A stretch of DNA of 64,000 nt, from positions 3,434,151-3,498,150 of the forward strand of contig NZ_JAPNJW010000002.1 in assembly GCF_026626745.1 (NCBI RefSeq), written 5' to 3'. The translations under genes were made by a program, and so were the position numbers. Position 1 is the first letter of the stretch. Each line of letters begins with the position of its first letter. This document shows positions 1 to 9,068 of the stretch, in pieces. The DNA is from Nannocystis sp. RBIL2. GTDB taxonomy: Bacteria > Myxococcota_A > Polyangia > Nannocystales > Nannocystaceae. Under the pieces are notes generated by a model, which saw only the letters and a list, made by a program, of their open reading frames with translations, searched no databases and was not told the origin of the DNA.

Positions 1-47
1 CCGCCGCAGCGACATCCTGCGCCGCGCTCCTTCGCGCGGTCCCTTCA

Positions 48-68
48 TACATGTCCCTTGCGCAAGGT
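48..68. repeat. Half-copy of the dispersed ACATGTCC palindrome
   Basis: Bases 48-57 read ACATGTCCC preceded by T, followed by a TTGCGCAAGG dyad. This is one arm of the family described in the findings. No gene is visible in bases 1-263 apart from the start region of the lipoprotein at 264. Confidence 0.4.
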
Positions 69-263
69 GTCGCCGAGCCGTGACGAGCCTCGCGCCCCTC
101 GCTGGACGGCCGCCTGTACAAGCCGCGGGCGAGTCGATACCGTACGCGCCATGCATGCTGTCACCTCGGCCTGGCCGACGGCCCCGCTCGCCGTCTCGCC
201 GGGGGATGGCCGCGCGCAGTCAACCTCAGCTCCGTCCCGGTCCTAGCGGGACAGGAGGTCCAA

Positions 264-932
264 GTGGGTCGCCTCAAATTGTTCTCGTTGCTCTTCGGCG
301 TCGGCCTGGTGTCTGCGCTCGTCCCGGTGCTCACGGGCGGCTGCACGCACTGCGACGAATTCCTCGAATGTACCACCAAGCCGGGGCTCCGCTACGTCGA
401 GTGCGGCAACAAGCAGCACGAGTTCAACGACGGCGTCTCCCTCGACGACGAGGACAGCGCCTGGGATTATTGCTTCTGCAACCGCAGCCGGCTGCTGTGC
501 GAGAACGGCACCAGCCTGCGGATGTGCAATTACATGACCTACGACGGCAGCACCGCGGCGCAGTTCAATGACGGCACCTACGCCGAGTTGACCAGCGCGG
601 TCGCAACTTGCCTCGAATACGACGGCTGCGCCGTCGCCAACGCCCGCTGCAACTTCGGCGGCTGGTACCTCAGCTGTGCGCGCGGCGACGAGCGGGTCTA
701 CATCAGCGGCGAGGGTGCCATCTTCAAGGACGAGAAGAACGCCGTCGATACCTGCGTCGCCCGCGGCTCCGGCGGCTACGCCTGCGAGCCTATCATCGAC
801 GACTGCGAAGACCTCGACTCGTGCGCGAGCAGCAAGGCGTGCAGCGAGTTCTGCTCCTCCCCCGCCTGCTTCAACAACAAAAACGCCGCGGCCTGCATCG
901 CCGATCCCGCGTGCCGGTGGACCCCGAAATGA
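264..932 (+). CDS. Cysteine-rich lipoprotein, unknown function
   Basis: A 222-residue protein with a short hydrophobic signal (LFSLLFGVGLVSALVPVL) ending in a lipobox-like L-T-G-G-C, so it is probably a lipoprotein. The mature part has many cysteines spread evenly (for example CTHCDEFLEC, CFCNRSRLLC, CEDLDSCASSKACSEFC), which suggests a disulfide-stabilised extracytoplasmic domain. The GTG start at 264 is chosen because a perfect AGGAGGT lies at 253-259. Its stop overlaps the start of the next gene by ATGA, so the two are probably translated together. I do not recognise the family; small Cys-rich lipoproteins of this kind are common in Myxococcota genomes. Confidence 0.75.
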   Translation: MGRLKLFSLLFGVGLVSALVPVLTGGCTHCDEFLECTTKPGLRYVECGNKQHEFNDGVSLDDEDSAWDYCFCNRSRLLCENGTSLRMCNYMTYDGSTAAQFNDGTYAELTSAVATCLEYDGCAVANARCNFGGWYLSCARGDERVYISGEGAIFKDEKNAVDTCVARGSGGYACEPIIDDCEDLDSCASSKACSEFCSSPACFNNKNAAACIADPACRWTPK

Positions 933-2053
933 CCGCGCTCCGCACCCTCCTCGCCGCCGCGCTCTCGACCGCGCTCGCCCTCCCGACCCCCGCCCTCGCC
1001 GCGCCCGCGCCCGCGCCCGTGGCCGCCGCGCCCGTGGACTGGTCGGCCACCTTCCCGCCGGCCGGCGTCAGCGCCCACCTCGGCGACAAGAGGCCCAACA
1101 TCATCGTCATCGCCGCCAACCCCGGCTCGCAGGCCGCGGCTGCGGCGTTCCGCGCCGCGCTCACGGCCTCGAAGAAGGCCGGCGTGGTGATCGACGGCCA
1201 GGCGCTCGGCGCCGTCGACAGCCTCGACGATCGCGGCATCGTCGAGCGCGCCAAGGTCCTCCCGGTCCAGCAGATCGTCATCGTCCGCGTGTTCGAGGGC
1301 AGCCCGGGCGACCCGCCGAGCTTCATCGCCATGGCCTACGGCACCGACGGCGCCGTCGCCGTCGCCCTCAGCGGCACCGCCGGCGTCCCTCTGCCCGAGC
1401 CCGAGCCGCCCACCGAGGTCAGCGTGCCCGACCCGGTCGCCGACACCGGCGATGAGGCCCCGAAGGCGCCCGAAGAGCCCGCGGAGGCCAAGCAGGCGCG
1501 CGAGGCGGCCGAGCAGGAGTACGCGACTAAGCGCCTCGACGGCACCTGGGGCGCGCTGCGGCAGGGCACGCCGGGCACTTTGATCAGCCCCGCGCAGTTC
1601 TACGCCGCCCTCGGCCGCGACGACCTCGCGCGCCAGGTCGACAAGCGCAGGAAGACCCGCCTCGGCGTCGCCCTCGGCGGCGGCATCGCCGGCGGCGGCC
1701 TGCTCGCCGTCGGTCTCACCTTCCTGATCCTCAACGCCACCGCCGCCAAGTACGGCCCCGACTTCGGCCCCGACGACCCGCTGCGCGGCGGCACCGATCG
1801 CGTCCGCTACCCGCTGTCGATGCCCGTCTCCGGCGCGCTGCTCGGCGTCGGCGCGGCCCTCCTCCTCGGCATGGGCGTGTTCCTCGGCGTCTACAAAACC
1901 CACCCGATCGGCCGCCGCGAGACCCCCGGCCTCATCGACGGCCACAACCGGGAGCTGCGTCAGAAGCTCAATCTGCCGCCCGAACAGGCCAGCGTCCGCC
2001 TCGCTCCCAGCCTCGGCGCCAGCAACGGCCTCGTGCTCGTCGGCCGCTTCTGA
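929..2053 (+). CDS. Secreted or envelope protein with two membrane helices, unknown
   Basis: A 374-residue protein starting at the ATG that overlaps the stop of the upstream lipoprotein gene (ATGA). It has an Ala/Pro-rich signal peptide (cleavage probably after ALAAP, about residue 27). A Pro/Glu-rich linker follows near residues 150-190, then two hydrophobic segments near residues 250-272 and 295-320, each Gly/Ala-rich. The middle region (NIIVIAANPGSQAAAAAFRAAL) looks like a small alpha/beta fold. No enzyme motif is visible. Translational coupling suggests it works with the Cys-rich lipoprotein in the envelope. The family is not recognised. Confidence 0.75.
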   Translation: MTALRTLLAAALSTALALPTPALAAPAPAPVAAAPVDWSATFPPAGVSAHLGDKRPNIIVIAANPGSQAAAAAFRAALTASKKAGVVIDGQALGAVDSLDDRGIVERAKVLPVQQIVIVRVFEGSPGDPPSFIAMAYGTDGAVAVALSGTAGVPLPEPEPPTEVSVPDPVADTGDEAPKAPEEPAEAKQAREAAEQEYATKRLDGTWGALRQGTPGTLISPAQFYAALGRDDLARQVDKRRKTRLGVALGGGIAGGGLLAVGLTFLILNATAAKYGPDFGPDDPLRGGTDRVRYPLSMPVSGALLGVGAALLLGMGVFLGVYKTHPIGRRETPGLIDGHNRELRQKLNLPPEQASVRLAPSLGASNGLVLVGRF

Positions 2054-2073
2054 GGCGAATCGGCCTGCACCCA

Positions 2074-2151
2074 GGGACATGCTCCTCGGAGCATGTCCTC
2101 ACGGTCAGCCTCAAATCTCTCCCGAAGACATGCGCTTCGGGACATGTCCGT
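2074..2151. repeat. Palindrome cluster in a convergent gap
   Basis: Bases 2074-2098 contain a perfect 10-bp stem (GGACATGCTC / GAGCATGTCC) with a CTCG loop. A second unit with arms GACATG/CATGTC lies at 2124-2149. The cluster fills the gap between the 3' ends of two convergent genes, so it could end transcription from both sides. There is no T-tract. Confidence 0.85.
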
Positions 2152-3501
2152 TCAGCCACTCACGACCGCCCGCACTGCGGCCGCCAGCGCCTCCTCTTCC
2201 TCCGGCGTCACCGTCCGCAGGTCGAGCAGCAGCTCCCCCGCGCTGACGCGGCCGACCACGCCGGCCCGGCGCAGCGCGGCCGCCGTGGCCGTGGGATCGG
2301 CAGTAGGCACCGCCAGCGCCGCGCTCGCCATCACGTCGCCGGGCAGCGAGCCGCCGCCGACGGTCGCCTCGCTCGTCCGAATCTGTCCCGCAGGCCAGCC
2401 GATTCGCAGCGCCAGCGCCTCGGCCCGCGCGCGCAGCTGGCCCTCCGACCAGGTCATCATCCGCCGCAGCGGCAGCGTGTCCGCCCGCCCGCTGGCGTAC
2501 GCGATCGCGGTCGCGTGCAGCGCCGCCACTGTCGTCTTGTCCGGCCGCAACGCCCGGGCCAGCGGGTGCCGGCGGCACTTTCCGACCAGCGCGGCCGTCC
2601 CCGCGAGCAGCCCGGCCTGCGGCCCGCCGAGCAGCTTGTCGCCGCTGCACGTCACCAGATCTGCCCCTTGTGACAGGTACTCCTGGACAGTCGGCTCGTC
2701 GCCCGCGATCCCGCCCAGCGAGCCCGACCCGAGGTCGGCGATCACCGGCGCTCCGCGCTCGCGCCCCAGCGCCGCCAGCTCGGCCAGCGTCGGCTGATGC
2801 ACGAACCCCGCCTGCGAGAAGTTGCTGAGGTGGACCCACAAGATCGCCGCGGCCCCACGCGGCTGCCCCGGCAGCTCGCCCGCGAGCCCGGCCGCGTAGT
2901 CGGCGAGATGCGTCCGGTTGGTGCTGCCGACCTCCCACACCTGCGCGCCGCCGGCCGCCGCCATCTCGGCCACGCGAAAGCCGTCGCCGATCTCCACCAT
3001 CTGGCCGCGCGACAGCACCACCCCGCCCGGGCGTCCCACGGCAGTACACGCCAGCAGCAGCGCCGCCGCCCCGTTGTTGACCACGTGCACGTCCTCGGCC
3101 CCGAGCAGCGCCGCCAGCAGCGGCCGCAGCCACGTCAGTCGCGACCCTCGCCGACCGGTCTCGACCTCGAACTCGAGCTCGCAGGTGCCGGCCGCCGCGG
3201 TCATCGCCGCGACTGCCTCTCGGGACAGGGGCGCGCGCCCGAGGTTGGTGTGCAGCAGCACCCCGGTCGCGTTGATCAACGCGCGCGGACGCGGCGACAT
3301 CACCTCGTCCAGGCGACGGGCGACCTCGCGGGCGATGGCCTCGGCCTCGGGGGCCTCGGAGATCTCGCCGGCCTGGGCCCGCCGCCGCAGCTCCGCCAGG
3401 ACGTCGTTCACGTGGCGCTTCTGGATCGCGCGCAGCGCCGGCGACGACGCGAGCGCGGGGTGGTCGAGGATCCGATCGACGCGAGGCAGGCGGAGCGACA
3501 T
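2152..3501 (-). CDS. selA: L-seryl-tRNA(Sec) selenium transferase
   Basis: SelA is the PLP enzyme that converts seryl-tRNA(Sec) to selenocysteinyl-tRNA(Sec) using selenophosphate. The 449-residue protein has the family landmarks: NATGVLLHTNLGRAPLS, VNNGAAALLLA, EVGSTNRTH, and the PLP lysine in SGDKLLGGPQAG (Lys289 by this numbering). Length fits the family. I chose the ATG at 3501. A GTG at 3519 in the same frame would overlap the upstream FHA gene's stop. The gene follows the FHA gene by about 5 bp on the same strand. No selB, selD or tRNA-Sec is seen in the window, so the rest of the pathway must lie elsewhere. Confidence 0.93.
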   Translation of the reverse strand: MSLRLPRVDRILDHPALASSPALRAIQKRHVNDVLAELRRRAQAGEISEAPEAEAIAREVARRLDEVMSPRPRALINATGVLLHTNLGRAPLSREAVAAMTAAAGTCELEFEVETGRRGSRLTWLRPLLAALLGAEDVHVVNNGAAALLLACTAVGRPGGVVLSRGQMVEIGDGFRVAEMAAAGGAQVWEVGSTNRTHLADYAAGLAGELPGQPRGAAAILWVHLSNFSQAGFVHQPTLAELAALGRERGAPVIADLGSGSLGGIAGDEPTVQEYLSQGADLVTCSGDKLLGGPQAGLLAGTAALVGKCRRHPLARALRPDKTTVAALHATAIAYASGRADTLPLRRMMTWSEGQLRARAEALALRIGWPAGQIRTSEATVGGGSLPGDVMASAALAVPTADPTATAAALRRAGVVGRVSAGELLLDLRTVTPEEEEALAAAVRAVVSG

Positions 3502-3506
3502 GCCCT

Positions 3507-3971
3507 CTACTGCTGCCACAAGAGCAGCGCGGCGACGAGCGCCGCGAACCCGAGCGTGGCGACGGCCGGCAGCAGCAGCGACTCGCCCCGCTCCGCCGCC
3601 GCGACCTGGCGTCGGCGCGTCACGGTCACCTCGCCGCCGCGGCGCAGCGCCGCGTCGACCTGCGCGCCCGGGTGATGCACGCGTAAGGAGATCCCCCCCA
3701 CCACGATCACGTCGTCGTGAGCCAGCGGCGTCGCCCCGACCAGCGCCGCCCCGTCGCGATACACCCCGTTCTTGCTGCCCAGGTCGGTCACGGTCAGCCC
3801 TTCGGGCGTCACGTCGAGGGCGGCGTGCACGCGCGACACGTCGTCGCCCGCCAGCATCACAGTCACTCCCGCATCGCGGCCGATCACCGCCCGCCCCGAA
3901 CTCAGCGCGTGCGTCCGTCCGCGCCCCGGCCCGCTCTCCTCGCGCACGAAGATGTCCGGCTCACGCGCCAC
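3507..3971 (-). CDS. FHA-domain protein with C-terminal membrane anchor
   Basis: A 154-residue protein with a forkhead-associated phosphothreonine-binding fold. Visible motifs are the GR of AVIGRDAG, the SRVHA strand, and SKNGVYRDG. A single hydrophobic helix at the extreme C-terminus (LLLPAVATLGFAALVAALLLW) suggests a tail anchor with the FHA domain in the cytoplasm. The start is a GTG at 3971. The reading frame stays open far upstream on the minus strand, but that part is a shadow of the ComEC-like gene. It lies between the ComEC-like gene and selA and probably reads phosphorylation made by Hanks-type kinases such as those elsewhere in the window. Confidence 0.85.
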   Translation of the reverse strand: MAREPDIFVREESGPGRGRTHALSSGRAVIGRDAGVTVMLAGDDVSRVHAALDVTPEGLTVTDLGSKNGVYRDGAALVGATPLAHDDVIVVGGISLRVHHPGAQVDAALRRGGEVTVTRRRQVAAAERGESLLLPAVATLGFAALVAALLLWQQ

Positions 3972-3985
3972 GCCGCGACCATAGC

Positions 3986-5662
3986 CTATCTCTCGGGACC
4001 GGTCGCCCCCACGAACACGCCGCCGATCCAGCACTCCGCCCCGACCCCCTCCGGCCCCGCCCGGACCACCGCGCGTCGCAACCGCGTCCGCGCCTGACAC
4101 CCCTCGAGGTGTATCCGCAACGACTTCAGAGCCGGTCCTTCGGGACATGTCCCTTCGAACATCATCCCGGCCCGCTCGAGCTCCGCCTGCACCACCGCGG
4201 CCGCGGGCGGGCTGCGGGGCGCGACGACTGCCGCCGCCCCGCGGAAGCCCAGCGCCGCCAGCAGCTCCGGCCACGCCTCGGGCGCCAGCCACGGGTCGCG
4301 CACGCACGCCAGCGAGCGATCCGCCGGCGCCGGCACGATGATCGCCGCGCTGCGCGACCCGCCGATCGCCACCCATTCGCGCGGCGGCTCGGGCGATCGC
4401 TCGCGCCCCAGATACGCCAGCGCCGCCAGCACCCCCACGCACGGCAACATCCCCGGCACCCAGCGCAGCACCTCCGGCCGCCGCACCGTCAACCGCAGCG
4501 CCAGCCCGACCACCGCCATACCCGCCAGCAGCCACCACGGCGGCTCCGGCACGCGCGCCGCCAGCCCGGCCAGGTCGATGATCACCTGCCCGCCGAGCGC
4601 CGCCGGCCGCAGCGCCTCCGGCCCCCACCACTGCGCCGCCACCATCCCGGCGATGCCGAGCGGCAGCACCCACAGAGTGAACACCGGCACCGCGATCACG
4701 TTGGCCGCCACCCCGATCAGCGACGCCTGGCCGAAGTGGACCAGAACGATCGGCAATGTCCCGAAGGACACCCGCCAGCTCTGCGCCACCAGCCCGCGCG
4801 GCGCCGACGGATGGACCAGGATCGCCATCGCGGCCAGCGACAGGTGCAGCCCCGGATCGAGCCCCCACGCCGGTCGCCACGCCAGCATCGCCGCGGCCGT
4901 CCACGCCAGCGCAGTCAGCCCGTGGCCTGGGCGCCCCGTCAGCGTCGCCAGCTGGGCCAGGCCGAACATCACCGCCGCCCGCAACGCCGGTGGTTCGCCG
5001 CCAGTCACCCCCAGGTACGCCAGCACCGGCAGCCAGGCCAGCGCTGCCGCCAGCGTCAGCGAACCGCCGAGCAGCAGCCCGGCCCGCAGCAGCGGCCCCT
5101 GGACCAGCGCCGCCGCCACGGCGACGTTCATCCCGCTGACCGCCACCACGTGTCCGAGGCCGGCGCGTCGCAGCTCCGTCCGGCGTTCGGGCGCAAGGGC
5201 CGCGGGCTGACCCAACACCGACGCCACCACGAAGCCCAGCGCCGCATCACCCCGCGACGCGCGCGTCGTCGCCTCGCGCAGCTCGGCCACGGTCCGCCAG
5301 TAACCGCCATTCGCCGGCCCGGCCCGCCACGCGCTCTCGACCGAAAACGCCGCCACGGCCCCGTCGCGGCCTGGATCGCGGCTTCCGGCGCCCGGCCACG
5401 GCGGACCCTCGCGACGCGCGAGATCTCCGGCCCTGAGCCAGATCGGATCGCCCGCTGCAAGTGGACAAATCGCCTCGGGTACGTGGAGGGACCACACTGA
5501 CGAGCTCCCGCTCGGGCTCGCAAACACGGCACAGCTCGCCGTCGCCGGGGAGCTCGCGCCGTGGACCGTCACGCGGACCAGCCCTGGGCCTGCGATGTCC
5601 GGCGCGGCCCGCTCCGGCAGTCGACCACGGGCTGCTCCGACCACGCCTGCGGCCAGCACCAC
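3986..5662 (-). CDS. ComEC/Rec2-like membrane channel with degenerate C-terminal domain
   Basis: A 558-residue polytopic protein. The middle holds the ComEC competence-domain signature (HVVAVSGMNVAV) and at least six hydrophobic segments. In Gram-negative bacteria ComEC moves single-stranded DNA across the inner membrane. The C-terminal 130 residues resemble the layout of the usual ComEC metallo-beta-lactamase domain (an IGGSRSAAIIVPA strand, then LLAALGFRGAAAVVAPRS). However, the zinc-binding HxHxDH stretch is absent, so this part is presumably not a nuclease. The GTG at 5662 is the longest supported start. A dispersed palindrome lies in the coding sequence at 4135-4163. It is the first gene of a likely run comEC-like, FHA, selA. 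Confidence 0.75.
   Translation of the reverse strand: MVLAAGVVGAARGRLPERAAPDIAGPGLVRVTVHGASSPATASCAVFASPSGSSSVWSLHVPEAICPLAAGDPIWLRAGDLARREGPPWPGAGSRDPGRDGAVAAFSVESAWRAGPANGGYWRTVAELREATTRASRGDAALGFVVASVLGQPAALAPERRTELRRAGLGHVVAVSGMNVAVAAALVQGPLLRAGLLLGGSLTLAAALAWLPVLAYLGVTGGEPPALRAAVMFGLAQLATLTGRPGHGLTALAWTAAAMLAWRPAWGLDPGLHLSLAAMAILVHPSAPRGLVAQSWRVSFGTLPIVLVHFGQASLIGVAANVIAVPVFTLWVLPLGIAGMVAAQWWGPEALRPAALGGQVIIDLAGLAARVPEPPWWLLAGMAVVGLALRLTVRRPEVLRWVPGMLPCVGVLAALAYLGRERSPEPPREWVAIGGSRSAAIIVPAPADRSLACVRDPWLAPEAWPELLAALGFRGAAAVVAPRSPPAAAVVQAELERAGMMFEGTCPEGPALKSLRIHLEGCQARTRLRRAVVRAGPEGVGAECWIGGVFVGATGPER
4135..4163. repeat. Dispersed palindrome inside the ComEC-like gene
   Basis: The sequence around 4143-4152 (GGACATGTCC) is flanked on both sides by CCTTCG and a degenerate second arm GAACAT. 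It encodes part of the MMFEGTCPEG stretch near the C-terminus, in frame, in the degenerate domain where an insertion would be tolerated. Confidence 0.6.
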
Positions 5663-5763
5663 CGCCGCTGCTGCGATCCTGCGCGATCGCAGGGCGGCGC
5701 CTGCGCATCGAGCCGCCGTCGGTGGTCGCTACCCCGGGCCCGGCCGAGGACGAGGCGCCGACC

Positions 5764-6156
5764 ATGGCGCACCCGTCGGTGCCGTCCTCGTCGCAGCCGG
5801 CCGCGGGGCGCGGGCCTGGCTTCTTCACCATGCCTGCGACCAAGCCGCTGCGCTCGCGCGAGACCGTCATCGGCAACCTGATGACGATGGACAACGAGGC
5901 CCAGGGCAGCGGCCCCGAGCCGGCCAAGGACGACGCCGTCCGCGAGGCCTACTACCAGGAGGTCTTCGAGGAGTTCGTGAAGTTCAAGCTCGAGAACAAC
6001 GAGCCGATCGACAACTTCACGTACGAGAAATTCGCCACCAAGCTGCGGGCCAACACCGCCGAGCTGATGAAGCGGCCCGACGTGAAGGACGTCCAGTTCT
6101 CGGTCTACATCAAGGACGGCAAGGTCGCGCTCAAGGCGCGCGTCGTCCGCGGGTAA
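5764..6156 (+). CDS. MXAN_5187 C-terminal domain-type protein
   Basis: A 130-residue protein. The last 75 residues (YYQEVFEEFVKFK, FTYEKFATKLRANTAELM, VQFSVYIKDGKVALKA) match my memory of the myxobacterial domain annotated as MXAN_5187 C-terminal, whose function is not established. The N-terminal half is Ser/Pro-rich and probably disordered. I chose the ATG at 5764; a second in-frame ATG at 5830 would give a 108-residue protein and is equally possible. It is divergent from the ComEC-like gene and 105 bp ahead of def. Confidence 0.7.
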   Translation: MAHPSVPSSSQPAAGRGPGFFTMPATKPLRSRETVIGNLMTMDNEAQGSGPEPAKDDAVREAYYQEVFEEFVKFKLENNEPIDNFTYEKFATKLRANTAELMKRPDVKDVQFSVYIKDGKVALKARVVRG

Positions 6157-6261
6157 GCGCACACCACCGCGCGGCCCGAAGGGCTGCGAGCGCCGAGGCC
6201 CGGGCCGGACCGTCATGGTCCCCCCGGGCCTCCGCATGTCGCGTGCATTACACTGGGCCCG

Positions 6262-6837
6262 ATGCCGATCCTCAAAGTCGCCCAGATCGGGCACCCCGTG
6301 CTGCGCCAGAAGGCCCGCGAAGTCAGCCGCGAGGAGCTGCTGACCCCGGCGTTCCAGGCGTTCATCGACTCGATGATCGAGACCATGCGCGACGCCCAGG
6401 GCGCCGGGCTCGCCGCCAACCAGGTCCACGAGCCCGTGCGCGTGTGCGTCATCGAGGTCAAGGACAACCCGCGCTACCCGTACAAGCCCAACATCCCGCT
6501 GACGATCCTCATCAACCCCGTGCTGACCCCGCTGTGCGGCACGCGGTTCGAGAACTACGAGGGTTGCCTGTCGGTGCCCGACCTGCGCGGCATCGTCTAT
6601 CGCTCGGTCGAGATCCGCGTCGAGGCCCTGGACCGCTTCGGCAACCCGATCGACAAGGTCGTCCGCGGCGTCACTGCCGGCACCTTCCAGCACGAGTGCG
6701 ACCACCTCGACGGCATGCTGTTCGTCGACCGCGTCGAGGACCCGCGGACCTTCTGCACCTGGAAGGAGTTCGCGCGCCAGCACGAGAACCGCTTCCGCGA
6801 GCACATCAAGGAGCTCGTCGAGCACTACGGCTCCTGA
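6262..6837 (+). CDS. def: Peptide deformylase
   Basis: Removes the N-formyl group from nascent proteins; a metal-dependent (normally Fe2+) cytosolic enzyme. All three family motifs are present in the 191-residue protein: GAGLAANQV (residues 47-55), EGCLSVP with metal ligand Cys102, and QHECDHLDG with His144, His148 and catalytic Glu145. Length is normal. No fmt neighbour is present here, so it stands alone after the MXAN_5187-type gene. Confidence 0.95.
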   Translation: MPILKVAQIGHPVLRQKAREVSREELLTPAFQAFIDSMIETMRDAQGAGLAANQVHEPVRVCVIEVKDNPRYPYKPNIPLTILINPVLTPLCGTRFENYEGCLSVPDLRGIVYRSVEIRVEALDRFGNPIDKVVRGVTAGTFQHECDHLDGMLFVDRVEDPRTFCTWKEFARQHENRFREHIKELVEHYGS

Positions 6838-7192
6838 GCGCCGCTGAAAGGCCCTCCCGCACGCTCACGGATCTCCGCGCCGTGCGGCCCGGGCGCTTCA
6901 TCTCCGCTCTCGTCCTTCGGCCAGCTCTGTCCGGGCGCCCCGCCCGCTCGCGCGCGGCCACGCGAGCGTCGTCCGTGTGCCAGATTGACATGCATTTTAG
7001 AACATGCCCGAACGGGCATGTCCCTTACGCCAGGTTCTGCTCGCGATCGCCGCGGTCCTGCCGGCGCGCAGCGGCGCCCGCAGACGCTGGCCCGCGGACC
7101 CGGCCCTCCCCGGTCCGGAGCGGCGCGGGGCGGCGCGGGGTGCGGGTTCGGGCGGGCGCGTGCGGCCTTGCGATGGTACACTCGCGGCGCTC
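6838..7192. other. Non-coding gap of 355 bp with one palindrome
   Basis: Between def and the proline-rich protein. Apart from the palindrome at 7000-7023 and a half unit at 6987-6996, I see no gene, RNA or clear promoter. Confidence 0.5.
7000..7023. repeat. Dispersed palindrome, perfect hairpin
   Basis: Arms ACATGCCC and GGGCATGT pair perfectly across a GAAC loop (7002-7021), extended by G/C. It is about 165 bp downstream of def and 170 bp ahead of the next gene on the same strand. Confidence 0.8.
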
Positions 7193-8644
7193 GTGACCCC
7201 CACGCGCCGCATCCTCGCCGCCGCCCTCGGCTCGCTGGCCCTGCACCTCTCGCCGCTCATCCCCGGCGGGTGCGGCCTCGACTTCAAGCTGGAGATGCCG
7301 GAGCTCGAGTTCGAGGTCACACAGTTCGAGACGGTCGAGCTCGATCAGGAGCTCAAGGGCGCGCAGCCGCCCGAGCCGCAGCCCGAGGTCCCGCCGCCGC
7401 CGATGGGCCCCGACAAGCCGCCCGAGGCCGACGGCCCCAAGCCCGAGGAGAAGCCTCCGGAGCCGCCCAAGCCGAAGCCCAAGTTCGGCGAGAAGACCTC
7501 GCGCGTGGCCGAGCTCGGGCCCGGCAGCAGCAACTTCTTCATGTTGTTGTCGGCGAAGAAGGTCTCGGGCCTGCCGTTCGCCGACGCCATCGTCGAGATC
7601 ATGTCGCCGCTGCCCGACTTCGACTTCATCGTCACCGGCGGCGGCTTTCATGCCCTCAAGGACTTCAACTACATCGTCATCGCCAGCCCCAACCTGCGCG
7701 ACCTGACCCAGACCTTCCTCGCCGTCGAGTACCGGCTGACGCAGGCCGAGGTGCAGGCCGGCCTCGAGCGCGCCGCCGCGGGCGAGGGCGAGAAGATCGA
7801 GTGGGAGGTCCGGGACGGGCGCACGATGGGCAACCCGCGGCCGATCGCCAACCCCGACCAGGACGACGACCCGCGGTGGTTCGTCTTCCTCGACGAGGAC
7901 GTCGCGGTCTACGTGCGCGAGGAATTTTTGCCGGCGATCCTCGCCGGCCCCGACGAGTCGAAGGGTGAGACCGCCGGCAACTTCGTCGCCAACCTCACCA
8001 AGCTCAAGACCTTCGCCGCCCGCGAGCCGCGGGCCGGCCTCCAGCTCGTCCTCAAGGACCTGCGCGCCAGCATCAAGCTCAAGAGCGAGCCGCCGTTCCC
8101 GATCCCCAACAACCTCGAGCTCATGGCCGAGGCCTCGACCTCGCCCGAGCTGGTGATCAAGAGCGAGTACCTCGACGCAGTCGACGCGACCAAGATGGAG
8201 CGGCAGTGGAGCGAGGACCTCCCGGCCTTCATCGACGACAAGGTCCCGTTCTACGCCCGCTTCATGGTCCGCAGCTTCTACGAGGCCACCGAGATCGCGC
8301 GCGACGACAAGTCCCTCAACCTGCGCGCCGACTTCACCAAGGACCAGGCCAAGTTCATCCTCGAGCAGATCGCCGAGGGCGCGCGTCGCATGCTCCGCCG
8401 CACCCCCGAGCAGATCGAGGCCGCCCGCAAGCAGCGCGAGGAGATGTGGGCCGCGCGCAAGAACGGCAAGCTGACGCCGAGCGAGGCCCTCACGCCCAAG
8501 GACGGCAGCAAGTCGGGCAAGCCATCCGGCGAACCGCCCCTTGGCCAAAATGCCCCGCCAGACGGCGGCCCCGCCCCCGGCGTCCCTTCCGACGCGCCCC
8601 CGATCGTACCCCCGCCGGCGCCTGCCCCCGCTCCTTCGCCCTGA
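7193..8644 (+). CDS. Proline-rich TonB-like envelope protein, unknown
   Basis: A 483-residue protein with an N-terminal hydrophobic segment (ILAAALGSLALHLSPLI) ending in PGGC, so either a membrane anchor or a lipoprotein signal. It is followed by a Pro/Glu/Lys-rich stretch (residues about 55-100) like the periplasmic spacer of TonB. The larger middle domain (residues about 105-420) is mixed alpha/beta and I do not recognise it; the TonB C-terminal fold is not visible. The tail is again Pro-rich. Start: the GTG at 7193 is chosen because it puts the hydrophobic segment at the N-terminus; the frame is open further upstream. Probably a periplasm-spanning structural or trafficking protein, but this is inference. 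Confidence 0.65.
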   Translation: MTPTRRILAAALGSLALHLSPLIPGGCGLDFKLEMPELEFEVTQFETVELDQELKGAQPPEPQPEVPPPPMGPDKPPEADGPKPEEKPPEPPKPKPKFGEKTSRVAELGPGSSNFFMLLSAKKVSGLPFADAIVEIMSPLPDFDFIVTGGGFHALKDFNYIVIASPNLRDLTQTFLAVEYRLTQAEVQAGLERAAAGEGEKIEWEVRDGRTMGNPRPIANPDQDDDPRWFVFLDEDVAVYVREEFLPAILAGPDESKGETAGNFVANLTKLKTFAAREPRAGLQLVLKDLRASIKLKSEPPFPIPNNLELMAEASTSPELVIKSEYLDAVDATKMERQWSEDLPAFIDDKVPFYARFMVRSFYEATEIARDDKSLNLRADFTKDQAKFILEQIAEGARRMLRRTPEQIEAARKQREEMWAARKNGKLTPSEALTPKDGSKSGKPSGEPPLGQNAPPDGGPAPGVPSDAPPIVPPPAPAPAPSP

Positions 8645-9068
8645 ACCGCGCGCCGAGGACTGCACGCGCTCGCGCGAGTGCTCGCTCCATCGAGCGCGCC
8701 CTCTCGCGGACTCGAACCCACGAGCGCGTCGCTGCCCCCGAGTCCCGCGCTCTCGGGCAGCAGAGCTCGCAACCATCGAGCGCGCCGCGGCCCGCCGAGT
8801 CTTGCGCTCTCGGACAGCCGAGCTCGTCGTCGCCGAGCCACGCCCGAGCTCGCTACCGCATCCGCCGCCAGCCCGCGCCGGAGCCCGCGCGCCGCGAGTC
8901 CACGCCCTCTCACACGCCGCGCCTGCATGGGCCCGCTCCGGCAGCGCGTGGGGCCAGCAGCCCGCAGCGGCCGCTCCACCGACATGTCTTTCAAGACATG
9001 TCCCGAACACCTCCTCGCGCTCCGCCGGCCCCGTGGAACCGTGCCGGCCCGCGCGCTATCGTGGCGGC
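8645..9068. other. Non-coding gap of 424 bp with a direct repeat
   Basis: No gene is supported. A roughly 32-bp unit beginning CCGAGTC and ending GAGCTCG occurs at 8738-8769 and again at 8795-8826 with few differences. A shorter ATCGAGCGCGCC repeat lies at 8689 and 8775. A dispersed palindrome lies at 8981-9003. Confidence 0.5.
8981..9003. repeat. Dispersed palindrome, perfect hairpin
   Basis: Arms ACATGTCTT and AAGACATGT pair perfectly with a two-base TC loop, followed by CC. It sits 66 bp before the CHAD-protein gene. Confidence 0.8.

Noticed and set aside
2152..3501. A selenocysteine locus (selB, tRNA-Sec, in-frame TGA) around selA
   Set aside because: No neighbouring selB or tRNA-like fold seen, and no gene here needs a TGA read-through.
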